Of a DNA stretch of 64,000 nt, positions 25,090-33,020 are shown piece by piece; the first letter of the stretch is position 1; each line of letters begins with the position of its first letter. A program made the position numbers and the translations under genes. The notes under the pieces are model-generated. The model saw nothing but the letters and a program-made list of their open reading frames with translations, did no database searches and had not been told where the DNA came from. Location of the stretch: assembly GCF_900103785.1 (NCBI RefSeq), contig NZ_FNHE01000002.1, forward strand, positions 124,001-188,000. Reading direction: 5' to 3'. Source of the stretch: Geodermatophilus siccatus. GTDB taxonomy: Bacteria > Actinomycetota > Actinomycetes > Mycobacteriales > Geodermatophilaceae.

Positions 25090-26277
25090 TCACGGGGCGC
25101 TGGCGTGCCGTTCGGCCTGGGCGGTCAGCTCGGCGTCCAGCGCCTCGGGTGACCAGTCCTCCTGCAGCGCCCGCCAGACCAGCTCGGCCTGGGTCTCCGG
25201 GGCCAGCCCGCCGATCGGCTGGTCGCGGTCGAGGTTGGTCGGGAAGGCGTAGCCCTCGGCCGAGGCGGCGACCACGTTGCGCAGGGTCCGCTCGTCGCTG
25301 CCCGCCGCCCTGCGGGCGCGCAGCACCGGGTGGAGCGCGCGGCACATCGCCGTCCGGTCGACGGTCTCCATCGCCCGGCCGAACGCCGAGGAGACCTGCA
25401 GCAGGTTGGCCATGCGGCGGACGTCGGCCGACCGGTTGGTGCCCGCCCCGTGGAACAGCGCCGGGTTGAAGAACGCCGCGTCGCCCTTGCGCAGCGGCAG
25501 CTGGACGAAGTGCTCGTCGAAGTAGGCGGTGAACGCCGGCTGGTGGAAGGCGACGTACCCGGGGGCGTACTTCTGCGAGTGCGGCAGGTACATCGTCGGC
25601 CCGGTCTCCACCGGCATGTCGCAGTGGGCGACCGCGCCCTGCAGGGTCATGACGGGGGAGAGGCGGTGCACGTGGGCCGGGTAGGCCAGGGCCTGCTCCT
25701 CGGACATGAAGCCGAGGTGGTAGTCGCGGTGGGCGACCTGGGCCCTGCCACCGGGGTTCACCACGTTGACCTGGCTGGTGAGCTGGTAGCCGCGCCCCAG
25801 CCAGGCCTCGGAGACCAGGGCGATGACGTCGTTGGCGTAGTAGGCGGCGAAGGCCTCCGGGTCGCGGACGGCGAACTTGTCCAGCGCGCCCCACACCCGG
25901 TCGTTCGCGCCGGGCGTGGCGAAGTGGTCGCCCCCGACGACACCGGCCGCCTTCTGCTCGTCGATCATCGCCTGGAAGACGGCGGTGGCCTGGTCGACGA
26001 CCCCGGTCTCGGGGAAGGCGCCGGCGAAGACGACGACCCCCGGCCCGTCGGCGAGCGCGCGGGCCAGCTCGGCCTGCACGTCCCGGCGCCCCTCGGGGGT
26101 GGCGACGGAGTCGCGCAGCCGCGACCCGTAGACGAGGACGTTCTCCCGGACCTCGTCGGCGTGCGGGTAGTCGGCCAGGTCGGTGGTCGTCTCGACGACC
26201 GCGCGGAAGTCCTCGAGGCGGCAGTCCTGCGCGGTGAACCAGCCGGGGGTGCGGCGGGCGGTGACCGGTGCGGCCAT
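25090..26277 (-). CDS. Phytanoyl-CoA dioxygenase (PhyH) family protein
   Basis: A 395-residue Fe(II)/2-oxoglutarate oxygenase. The metal triad is plausible as QVAHRDYHLGF (His-x-Asp) and the distal His in FFNPALFHGAGTNRS, whose Arg would hold 2-oxoglutarate. The family hydroxylates many small molecules, not only phytanoyl-CoA. AGGAAGGA lies seven bases before the ATG at 26277. Upstream is a promoter with the TGASGG direct repeat shared with the neighbouring aldo/keto reductase and Gfo/Idh genes, so it belongs to the same local regulon. The substrate is unknown. Confidence 0.85.
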   Translation of the reverse strand: MAAPVTARRTPGWFTAQDCRLEDFRAVVETTTDLADYPHADEVRENVLVYGSRLRDSVATPEGRRDVQAELARALADGPGVVVFAGAFPETGVVDQATAVFQAMIDEQKAAGVVGGDHFATPGANDRVWGALDKFAVRDPEAFAAYYANDVIALVSEAWLGRGYQLTSQVNVVNPGGRAQVAHRDYHLGFMSEEQALAYPAHVHRLSPVMTLQGAVAHCDMPVETGPTMYLPHSQKYAPGYVAFHQPAFTAYFDEHFVQLPLRKGDAAFFNPALFHGAGTNRSADVRRMANLLQVSSAFGRAMETVDRTAMCRALHPVLRARRAAGSDERTLRNVVAASAEGYAFPTNLDRDQPIGGLAPETQAELVWRALQEDWSPEALDAELTAQAERHASAP

Positions 26278-26336
26278 GGCGGCGTCCTTCCTGTGCGGGG
26301 TGGGATGTCGTCGAGCCTGACCGGCCGGTGCGGGGT

Positions 26337-26369
26337 CCACAAGGCCGCGGATCCCTCAAGAACCCGTCA
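26337..26369 (-). promoter_or_regulatory. Direct-repeat operator and -35 box, PhyH-like gene
   Basis: On the minus strand TGACGG, five bases, TGAGGG (26369-26353) is followed after exactly 10 bases by TTGTGG (26342-26337). A CAGGCT hexamer 17 bases further could be the -10. This is the same layout as at 27316-27348 and 28387-28419. Confidence 0.6.
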
Positions 26370-26448
26370 TCCGGCGGTGCTGCCGGTCGGCTCCCGCGCC
26401 GGGTCCGCTCCTGGCTGCGATGCTCCCCGGGCGGTCAGCCGACGGGCC

Positions 26449-27285
26449 TCAGAACTCCTCCCAGACGTCGGGGTGCTGCCCGTTGACCCGGGTGCCGTCG
26501 GCGAGCGTGGCGATGCCGGCCAGGTCCTCGTCGGAGAGCGCGAAGTCGAAGACGTCGAGGTTCTCGACCAGCCGGCCGCGGGAGGACGCCTTGGGGAAGG
26601 TCACCAGCCCCTGCTGCACGTGCCAGCGCAGCACCACCTGCGCCGGGGTCCGGCCGTGCCGCGCGGCGATCTCGGCGAGCACCGGCCGGCGCAGCAGCTC
26701 GCCGCCGTTGGCCAGCGGCGACCACGACTCGGTGACGATGCCGCGCCGGGCGTCGTCGGCGCGCTGCTCGAGCTGCGGCTCCCGCGGGTGGCACTCGATC
26801 TGGTTGACCGCCGGCACGGTCGAGCTCTCGGCGGCGAGGCGGTCGAGGTGCTCGGGCAGGAAGTTCGACACCCCGATGGCCCGGGTCAGCCCCTCGGCCA
26901 GCAGCTCCTCCATCGCCAGCCACGACTCGACGTAGCGGTCGAGCCGGGGGAGCGGCCAGTGGATGAGGTAGAGGTCGACGAAGTCAAGCCCGAGCCGGTC
27001 CAGGCTCGACCGCAGCGCCTGCTTCGCCGAGGCCGAGCCCTGCTCGCGGCCGCGCAGCTTGGTGGAGACGAACACCTCCTCCCGCGGGAGGCCCGAGTCG
27101 GCGAGGGCCCGGCCGACACCGCGCTCGTTCTCGTAGCTGGCGGCGGTGTCGACGAACCGGTAGCCGACCTCGAGCGCCTCGCCGACGATCCGCCGCGTCT
27201 CCTCGTCGGGGAGCCGGGCGGTGCCCAGCCCGAGCTGGGGGATCGCGACACCGTTGTTCAGCTGGACGTCCGGGACCGTGGTCAT
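26449..27285 (-). CDS. Aldo/keto reductase
   Basis: A 278-residue AKR of the 2,5-diketo-gluconate reductase type. The tetrad is visible: Asp in FVDTAASYENE with Tyr just after, Lys in VFVSTKLRG and His in YLIHWPLPR. The NADPH-binding end has FPKASSRGRLVENLDVFDF. It reduces a sugar-derived carbonyl or oxidises the reverse. The ATG at 27285 is chosen over an upstream one because promoter elements lie directly before it. It is divergent from the LacI-type regulator. Confidence 0.92.
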   Translation of the reverse strand: MTTVPDVQLNNGVAIPQLGLGTARLPDEETRRIVGEALEVGYRFVDTAASYENERGVGRALADSGLPREEVFVSTKLRGREQGSASAKQALRSSLDRLGLDFVDLYLIHWPLPRLDRYVESWLAMEELLAEGLTRAIGVSNFLPEHLDRLAAESSTVPAVNQIECHPREPQLEQRADDARRGIVTESWSPLANGGELLRRPVLAEIAARHGRTPAQVVLRWHVQQGLVTFPKASSRGRLVENLDVFDFALSDEDLAGIATLADGTRVNGQHPDVWEEF

Positions 27286-27315
27286 CCCGCCAGCCTCGTG
27301 AGCCGCCCGGCGCCC

Positions 27316-27348
27316 GGTCAACCTGGGCGCCCCCTCAGGGACCCCTCA
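27316..27348 (-). promoter_or_regulatory. Direct-repeat operator and -35 box, aldo/keto reductase gene
   Basis: On the minus strand TGAGGG, five bases, TGAGGG (27348-27332), then 10 bases, then TTGACC (27321-27316). A GAGGCT hexamer 18 bases further is a likely -10. The repeat ends 11 bases before the LacI start on the other strand, so it could also control the regulator itself. Confidence 0.65.
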
Positions 27349-27359
27349 GACTGGTCGGC

Positions 27360-28400
27360 GTGCCGCACCCCTACCCGATCCGCGAGATCGCCCGCCAGGC
27401 CGGCCTGTCCGAGGCGACCGTCGACCGCGTCCTCAACCGGCGCGGCGGGGTGCGGCAGAGCACCGTGCAGGAGGTGCACCGCGCCATCGCCGACCTGGAC
27501 CGGCAGCGCTCGCAGGTGCGGCTGACCGGGCGGACGTTCTTCCTCGACCTGGTGGTCGACGCGCCCGACCGGTTCTCCGCCGCGGTGCGGGCGGCCCTGG
27601 AGTCGCAGCTGCCGCTGGTCCGGCCGGCGACGTTCCGGGCGCGGTTCCACCTGGCCGACGCCCCTCCGGTTCCCGAGCTGGCGGCCACGCTCGACGGGAT
27701 CGCGCGGCGCGGGTCGCAGGGCGTCGTCCTGAAGGCCCCCGACTCCCCGCTGGTCGTCGGTGCGGTCGAGCGGCTGGCCGAGGCCGGGATCCCCGTGGTC
27801 ACGCTGGTCACCGACCTGCCGACCAGCCGACGGGTCGCCTACGTCGGCCTGGACAACCGGGCGGCGGGTGCCACCGCGGCCTACCTGCTCGACCAGTGGC
27901 TGCCGGCGGACGCCGCCGTCCTCGTCACCCGAGGGACCGGCACCTTCCGCGGCGAGGACGACCGGGAGATGGGCTTCCGGGCGACCACCCGGTCGCTGCG
28001 CCCCGGGCGGCGACAGGTCGACCTCGTGGACGCCACCGGGGAGGACGACGTGCTGCGCGGGCTGGTCCGGGACGCCCTCGCCGCCGACCCGGGCATCGCC
28101 GGGGTCTACTCGATGTACGCCGCCGGCGGCAACGCCGCGACCGTCGGGGCCTTCGCCGACGCCGGGCGGGCCTGCCGCGCGTTCGTCGCCCACGACCTGG
28201 ACGCCGAGAACCTCGCGCTGCTGCGGGCGGGGCGGCTGTCCGCGGTGCTGCACCACGACCTCGCCCTGGACCTGCGCCGCGCCTGCCACGTGGTCATGCA
28301 GGCCCACGGCGCGCTGCCGGGGACCCCGCGGTCCTGGCACTCCGGTGTCCAGGTGGTCACGCCGTACAACGTCCCCGTCGAGGTCCTGAGGGCCTCTTGA
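27360..28400 (+). CDS. LacI-type regulator with sugar-binding domain (LacI 1)
   Basis: A 346-residue regulator. The N-terminal helix-turn-helix is IREIARQAGLSEATVDRVL, with the hinge-like NRRGGVRQSTVQEVHRAI; the rest is a periplasmic-binding-protein type 4 domain (VGLDNRAAGATAAYLLDQWL). The SEATVDRVLN form differs from the classic SxxTVSRVLN of LacI. It sits between the aldo/keto reductase and two Gfo/Idh genes, all of which carry TGASGG direct repeats upstream, so it is the likely binder. The effector is probably a cyclitol or sugar. GTG start. Confidence 0.88.
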   Translation: MPHPYPIREIARQAGLSEATVDRVLNRRGGVRQSTVQEVHRAIADLDRQRSQVRLTGRTFFLDLVVDAPDRFSAAVRAALESQLPLVRPATFRARFHLADAPPVPELAATLDGIARRGSQGVVLKAPDSPLVVGAVERLAEAGIPVVTLVTDLPTSRRVAYVGLDNRAAGATAAYLLDQWLPADAAVLVTRGTGTFRGEDDREMGFRATTRSLRPGRRQVDLVDATGEDDVLRGLVRDALAADPGIAGVYSMYAAGGNAATVGAFADAGRACRAFVAHDLDAENLALLRAGRLSAVLHHDLALDLRRACHVVMQAHGALPGTPRSWHSGVQVVTPYNVPVEVLRAS

Positions 28401-28419
28401 GGGTCCCCGGTCGTTGACC
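28387..28419 (+). promoter_or_regulatory. Direct-repeat operator and -35 box, Gfo/Idh operon
   Basis: TGAGGG, five bases, TGAGGG (28387-28403), 10 bases, TTGACC (28414-28419). CAACCT follows at a spacing of 18. The second TGA is the stop codon of the LacI gene. Geometry is identical to the two minus-strand sites nearby. Confidence 0.65.
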
Positions 28420-28490
28420 TGCACATCGCGGAGCCCGCAACCTGGACCGGCGCGGACCGGACGGGGCGCAGCGGAGTCGAGGAGGGCGTC

Positions 28491-29498
28491 GTGGGGCTGG
28501 ACGTCGGGGTCATCGGGGTCGGCATGATCGGCCAGGAGCACGTCCGCCGGCTCGACGGCGGCCCCGGGGGCAGCCGGGTCGTGGCGGTGGCCGACGCGGA
28601 CGCCGAGCGCGCCGCGACCGTGGCCGCGCAGCTGCCGGCCGCCAAGGCGCTGCCCAGCGGCGAGGAGCTGATCGCCTCGGACGCGGTCGACGCCGTCGTC
28701 GTCACCTCCTGGGGGCCGACGCACGAGCCGTACGTGCTCGCGGCCGTCGCCGCCGGCAAGCCGGTGTTCTGCGAGAAGCCGCTGGCTCCCACGCAGGAGG
28801 CCTGCCGGCGGATCGTGGCGGCGGAGGTCGCCGCCGGCCGCCGCCTGGTCCAGGTCGGCTTCAACCGCCGCTACGACCCCGCACACCGGGCCCTCAAGCG
28901 GGCCGTGGACGACGGCGCGATCGGCGCGCCGCTGCTCGTGCACTGCGCGCACCGCAACGCCTCGGTGCCGCCGCACTACACCCGCGACATGTCCATCGCC
29001 GACACCGCGATCCACGAGATCGACGAGATGCGCTGGCTGCTCGGGACCGAGATCGCCGCCGTGCGGGTCCTGACCCCGCGCAGGAGCAGCCGCGGCGGCG
29101 CGCTGCAGGACCCGCTGCTGGTGCTGTTCGAGATGGCCGACGGCGTCCTCGTCGACGTCGAGGTGTCGGTCAACGTCCACTACGGCTACGAGATCCGCTG
29201 CGAGGTGTCCGGGGAGACCGGCACCGTCGAGCTGGCCGAGCCCGCGCCGGTGACCATCCGCCGCGAGGGCACGGTCGCCGGGCTCGTCCCGGGCGACTGG
29301 CGGGAGCGCTTCGCCCTCTCCTACGACGTCGAGCTGCGCGAGTGGGTCGACGCCGTCGCCGGCGGGCGGCCGCCGCAGGGACCCAGCGCCTGGGACGGCC
29401 ACGTCGCGCAGGTCGTCTCCGACGCGGCGCTGCAGTCCCTGCACACCGGGAGCCGCGTGGCGGTGGAGCTCCCCGAGCAGCCGGCCCTGTACCGGTGA
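28491..29498 (+). CDS. Gfo/Idh/MocA-family inositol dehydrogenase-like protein
   Basis: A 335-residue protein close in layout to IolG. The Rossmann motif is VGVIGVGMIGQEHVRRL, the EKP motif VFCEKPLAPTQEACRRI, and the substrate domain has VGFNRRYDPAHRALKR and AIHEIDEMRWLLG with the catalytic Asp/His pair region. It shares blocks (HCAHRNASVPPHYT) with the iolG at 47498, so an inositol isomer is a likely substrate. GGAGG lies five bases before the GTG. It overlaps the next gene by GTGA and is under the TGASGG operator. Confidence 0.9.
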   Translation: MGLDVGVIGVGMIGQEHVRRLDGGPGGSRVVAVADADAERAATVAAQLPAAKALPSGEELIASDAVDAVVVTSWGPTHEPYVLAAVAAGKPVFCEKPLAPTQEACRRIVAAEVAAGRRLVQVGFNRRYDPAHRALKRAVDDGAIGAPLLVHCAHRNASVPPHYTRDMSIADTAIHEIDEMRWLLGTEIAAVRVLTPRRSSRGGALQDPLLVLFEMADGVLVDVEVSVNVHYGYEIRCEVSGETGTVELAEPAPVTIRREGTVAGLVPGDWRERFALSYDVELREWVDAVAGGRPPQGPSAWDGHVAQVVSDAALQSLHTGSRVAVELPEQPALYR

Positions 29499-30532
29499 CG
29501 ACGGACGCCACCGGGCCGCTGCGGATCGGGGTGCTCGGCGCCGCGCGCATCGCCGAGCGGGCCATCGCCGTCCCCGCCCGGGCCACCGGCAACCGGCTGG
29601 TCGTGATCGCCGCCCGGGACCGCGCCCGGGCCGAGGAGTTCGCCCGCACGCACGGCGTCGAGCGCGTGCTGCCCTCGTACGCGGACGTCCTCGCCGACCC
29701 GGAGGTGGAGGTCGTCTACGACCCGCTGCCCAACGCGCTGCACGGCCCGTGGAACCTCGCCGCGATCGAGGCCGGCAAGCATGTGCTGTCCGAGAAGCCG
29801 TTCGCCGCCAACGCGGCGGAGGCCGCCGAGGTCCGCGACGCCGCCCGGCGCGCGGGCGTCACGGTGATGGAGGGCTTCCACCACTCCTACCACCCGGTGA
29901 TGCGCCGGCTGCTGGAGCTGGTGGACGCCGGCGAGCTGGGCGACGTCGTCTCCGTCGAGGCCACCATCGCCATGCTCCCGCCGGACGACGGCGACCCGCG
30001 CTGGTCGCTCGAGCTCGCCGGCGGCGCGCTCATGGACCTCGGCTGCTACGGCCTGCACGCCCTGCGCAGCCTGGCGCCCTGGACCGGCGGGGAGCCGGAG
30101 CCGGACGCCGCGCGGGCCGGCGAGCGCGGCGGGGCCCCGGGCGTCGACGAGTGGCTCGACGCCGACCTGCACTTCCCGTCCGGCGCGACCGCGACGGTGC
30201 GCTGCAGCATGGTGCACCCGGAGCGGGACTTCTCGCTGCGCGTCGTCGGCACCCGTGGGGAGGCGACCGCGCCGGCGTTCGTCGAGCCCCACCGGGACGA
30301 CCGCGTGCTGGTCCGCACCCCCGCCGGCGGACGCACCGAGCACCTGGGCACCCGGTCGTCGTACACCTACCAGCTGGAGGCGTTCGCGGCCGCGGTCCGC
30401 AGCGGGACCCCGGTCGCCACCGGTCCGGACGACGCGGTCGCGACCATGACGCTGATCGACCGGTGCTACCGGCTCGCCGGGCTGCCGCCCCGGCCCCGCG
30501 CGGCGGTCGAGCCGCACCGGGCCGGGGCCTGA
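29495..30532 (+). CDS. Gfo/Idh/MocA-family dehydrogenase
   Basis: A 345-residue protein with Rossmann motif IGVLGAARIAERAIAVPA, EKP motif VLSEKPFAANAAEAAEV and a C-terminal substrate domain (GGALMDLGCYGLHALRSL). It resembles the trans-1,2-dihydrobenzene diol/glucose-fructose-type branch more than IolG. GTG start overlaps the preceding TGA, so it is translated as part of that operon. It probably performs a second oxidation or reduction on the same sugar. It converges with the TIM-barrel gene six bases further. Confidence 0.88.
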   Translation: MTTDATGPLRIGVLGAARIAERAIAVPARATGNRLVVIAARDRARAEEFARTHGVERVLPSYADVLADPEVEVVYDPLPNALHGPWNLAAIEAGKHVLSEKPFAANAAEAAEVRDAARRAGVTVMEGFHHSYHPVMRRLLELVDAGELGDVVSVEATIAMLPPDDGDPRWSLELAGGALMDLGCYGLHALRSLAPWTGGEPEPDAARAGERGGAPGVDEWLDADLHFPSGATATVRCSMVHPERDFSLRVVGTRGEATAPAFVEPHRDDRVLVRTPAGGRTEHLGTRSSYTYQLEAFAAAVRSGTPVATGPDDAVATMTLIDRCYRLAGLPPRPRAAVEPHRAGA

Positions 30533-30538
30533 CCGGCG

Positions 30539-31537
30539 CTACAGCTCGTCGGCCGCGGCGCGCAGGTTCTCCGCGGCGAGGGCGAGGCCTTCCAGGCGGT
30601 CGTACGCGGCGTCCTCGTGCTCGATGTTGACCGCCATGTCCGGGTCGACCTCGGCCAGCGCGCGGAGGAAGTCGGTCCACCATTCCACGTCGTGGCCCAC
30701 GCCGACGGCCACGAACCGCCACGCCGGGTCCTCCGGCCAGGCGCTGCACCAGGAGCCGTAGCCGGTGGGGACCCTGCCCGGGGCGTCGGCGGGCACCCGC
30801 GTGAACGAGGTGTCGAGCACGCCGCGGATGCCGACGCCCGGGGTGATGGCCGCGTCCTTCGCCGCGGCGTGGAACACCAGCGGGCCGAGGTCGCGGATGC
30901 AGGCGACGGCGTCCATGCCCTGCCACATCAGGTGCGACGGGTCCATCTCGGCTCCGACGTTGGTCGCGCCGACGGTGTCGACCAGCCGGCGCAGCGTGAC
31001 CGGGGAGAACACCAGGTTGTGCGGGTGCATCTCGATGGCGACCCGGACGTCGTGGGCGCGGGCGAGGGCGTCGATCCCCGTCCAGAACTCGGCGGCCACG
31101 CCCCACTGGTAGTCCAGGACGTCCAGGTAGACGCCGTCCCACGGGTTGACGACCCAGGACGGGTACCTGGCGTCGGGGTCGGAGCCGGGCGTGCCCGACA
31201 TCGTCACGACGTCCCTGACGCCCAGGAGCCCGGCCAGCTCGATGGTGCGGCGCAGGTCGTCGGCGTGCTTGGGGCCGACGCCGGGCAGCGGGTTGAGCGG
31301 GTTGCCGTTGCAGTTCAGCCCGGTCAGCTCCATCCCGCGCGACGCGAACGCCTCCAGGTAGTCCCGGCGGGCCTGCTCGGAGGCGAGCAGCAGATCGACG
31401 TGGCAGTGCGGGGAGGGGATGAAGCCGCCGGTGTTGACCTCCACCGCGGTCAGGCCGTCGGCCTGCAGCACGTCGAGGGCCTCGGCCAGCGGACGGTCGT
31501 GCAGGCAGGCGGTGTAGGCGCCCAGCTTGAGGGACAT
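30539..31537 (-). CDS. Sugar phosphate isomerase/epimerase family TIM-barrel protein
   Basis: A 332-residue xylose-isomerase-like TIM barrel. Metal-binding acids are plausible in VRVAIEMHPHNLVFS, VGAEMDPSHLMWQG and MAVNIEHEDAAYDRLEG. Relatives isomerise or epimerise keto-sugars or dehydrate inosose. It converges on the Gfo/Idh pair, suggesting the three act on one substrate. The ATG at 31537 follows CTCCGGTCAGTG-rich, gene-free DNA; the ribosome site is weak. Confidence 0.88.
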   Translation of the reverse strand: MSLKLGAYTACLHDRPLAEALDVLQADGLTAVEVNTGGFIPSPHCHVDLLLASEQARRDYLEAFASRGMELTGLNCNGNPLNPLPGVGPKHADDLRRTIELAGLLGVRDVVTMSGTPGSDPDARYPSWVVNPWDGVYLDVLDYQWGVAAEFWTGIDALARAHDVRVAIEMHPHNLVFSPVTLRRLVDTVGATNVGAEMDPSHLMWQGMDAVACIRDLGPLVFHAAAKDAAITPGVGIRGVLDTSFTRVPADAPGRVPTGYGSWCSAWPEDPAWRFVAVGVGHDVEWWTDFLRALAEVDPDMAVNIEHEDAAYDRLEGLALAAENLRAAADEL

Positions 31538-31902
31538 CGGGGACGGGCCTCCGGTCAGTGGGTCGGGAGGGCGGTGGGGACCTGGACGGCGGCGCCGCCG
31601 GACTGCACGACGGCCCGGAGGCCCCCACCGAGGACGGTGTCCACCTGGCGGTACCCGGCGGCGGAGCTGCGGCCGGCCGTCTCGGGGCCGACCACCGCCA
31701 CGGACAGGGGCTGCTGGGACGTGGCCGTCCTCCCGGGACACGGGGCGCGACGGGCGGGGGATCCCCGCCGGCGTGGCACGCTGCGCGCGGTGGTCGGCTC
31801 GCCCGACGGCGCTTGAAGCGCTTTAATGAGGCGTCGATCACAGCAGCGGACCGTGGTGGTGTCAAGGGAGCGGGGTGGTCCGACCTGAGCAGCGAGGAGC
31901 AG
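31538..31902. other. Gene-free stretch with regulator promoter and possible coding remnant
   Basis: About 365 bases without a supported gene. From about 31740 down to 31555 the minus strand is open and coding-like (VAVVGPETAGRSSAAGYRQV is part) but has no start, so it may be the tail of a lost gene. The right part holds the LacI 2 operator at 31813. Confidence 0.4.
31813..31826. promoter_or_regulatory. LacI-type operator upstream of LacI 2
   Basis: TTGAAGCGCTTTAA, a palindrome with one mismatch and central CG, of classic LacI form. It lies 77 bases upstream of the LacI 2 start and matches the perfect copy at 32943, indicating autoregulation. Confidence 0.75.
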
Positions 31903-32901
31903 GTGCGTCGTCCCCGGCTGCAGGACGTCGCCACCGAGGCGGGGGTCTCGCCGGCGACGGTGTCCCTCGTGCTGCGCGGCTCCCCGGGGCCGAGCAGCGG
32001 GACCCGTGAGCGCGTGCTGGACGCCGCCGCGCGGCTGGGGTACCGGCCCGACCGCGCCGCGAGCCTGCTGGCCCGCAGGCGCAGCCGGCTGATCGGCGTC
32101 GTGATGGACGTCCGCAGCACGTTCCACGCCCAACTGGTCGAGGACGTCCACGAGGCGGCCGAGGAGCACGGGTACGACCTGGTCCTGAGCACGGTCACCC
32201 GCACCCGGGACGAGGGACGGGCGGTGGAGACGCTGCTCGACTCGCGATGCGAGGCCCTGGTCCTGCTGGGGCCGAACGCGCCCGCCGCCCGGCTGAGCGC
32301 GCTGGCCCGGCAGCTGCCGGTGGTCGCTGTCGGGCGCCCGGTGTCGGCCGACGGCGTCGACGTCGTCCGGGCTGCCGACGACGAGGGTGTGGCGCAGGCC
32401 GTGGAGCACCTGGCCGGCCTCGGGCACCGGCGCATCGCCCACGTCGACGGCGGTCGCGGACCGATCGCCACCGCGCGGCGGCGCGGCTACGAGCGGGCCA
32501 TGCGCCGCCGGGGACTGGGGGAGCACCTGCAGGTCGTGGGCGGGGACCCGGGGGAGGAGTCGGGCGCCCGCGCGGCGCGCACCCTGCTCGGGTCGGACGT
32601 CCGCCCGACGGCGGTGGTCGCCTACAACGACGCCTCCGCGGTGGGCCTGCTCGACGCCCTGCTGCGCCGCGGGGTCGACGTGCCGGGGGAGGTCTCCGTC
32701 GTCGGCTACGACGACAGCCCGCTCTCCCGGCTGGCCCACATCGACCTGACCACCGTCAGCCAGGACTCCGCGCAGCTGACCCGGCTGGCGGTCGCGGCGG
32801 TGGTCGAGCGGCTGGACGAGGGCCGCACGGAGCAGCGCGAGGTGGTCGTCCCCCCGCACCTGGTCGTCCGGGGGACGACGGGTCCGCCGACCTCGTCCTG
32901 A
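31903..32901 (+). CDS. LacI-family regulator (LacI 2)
   Basis: A 332-residue LacI repressor. The DNA-binding part is PRLQDVATEAGVSPATVSLV with hinge RVLDAAARLGYRPDRAAS, followed by the effector domain (VVAYNDASAVGLLDALLRRG and VSVVGYDDSPLSRLAHID). GAGGAG lies just before the GTG start. Its palindromic operators occur upstream of itself and of the P450 fusion gene that follows, so it probably represses that gene. It is a close paralogue of LacI 3 on the far side of the P450 gene. Confidence 0.9.
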   Translation: MRRPRLQDVATEAGVSPATVSLVLRGSPGPSSGTRERVLDAAARLGYRPDRAASLLARRRSRLIGVVMDVRSTFHAQLVEDVHEAAEEHGYDLVLSTVTRTRDEGRAVETLLDSRCEALVLLGPNAPAARLSALARQLPVVAVGRPVSADGVDVVRAADDEGVAQAVEHLAGLGHRRIAHVDGGRGPIATARRRGYERAMRRRGLGEHLQVVGGDPGEESGARAARTLLGSDVRPTAVVAYNDASAVGLLDALLRRGVDVPGEVSVVGYDDSPLSRLAHIDLTTVSQDSAQLTRLAVAAVVERLDEGRTEQREVVVPPHLVVRGTTGPPTSS

Positions 32902-32915
32902 CGGCCTCTTGACGG
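32899..32915 (+). promoter_or_regulatory. TGACGG direct repeat before the P450 gene
   Basis: TGACGG, CCTCT, TGACGG: the same 11-base period and the same CCTCT spacer as the site at 28387. The second half overlaps TTGACG (32909-32914), a possible -35, so unlike the other three sites there is no TTGAC box 10 bases downstream. It may be a related site or a coincidence of the -35 sequence. Confidence 0.4.
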
Positions 32916-32942
32916 TGACGCGCGCCACCCGTCACCCTGGCG

Positions 32943-32958
32943 TTTGAAGCGCTTCAAA
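32943..32958. promoter_or_regulatory. LacI-type operator upstream of the P450 gene
   Basis: TTTGAAGCGCTTCAAA, a perfect 16-base palindrome, 62 bases upstream of the P450 start and just past the predicted promoter. Same sequence class as the operator before LacI 2. Confidence 0.8.
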
Positions 32959-33020
32959 GCGTCCGGCGCGCCGGCGCCGTCGCGCCGTCCTGGCCACCTC
33001 ACGCGACCGCGGAGACCGAC

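Noticed and set aside
28491-30532. Two Gfo/Idh genes considered as a duplicated pair
   Set aside because: The proteins differ throughout; they are separate family members in one operon, not a recent duplication.
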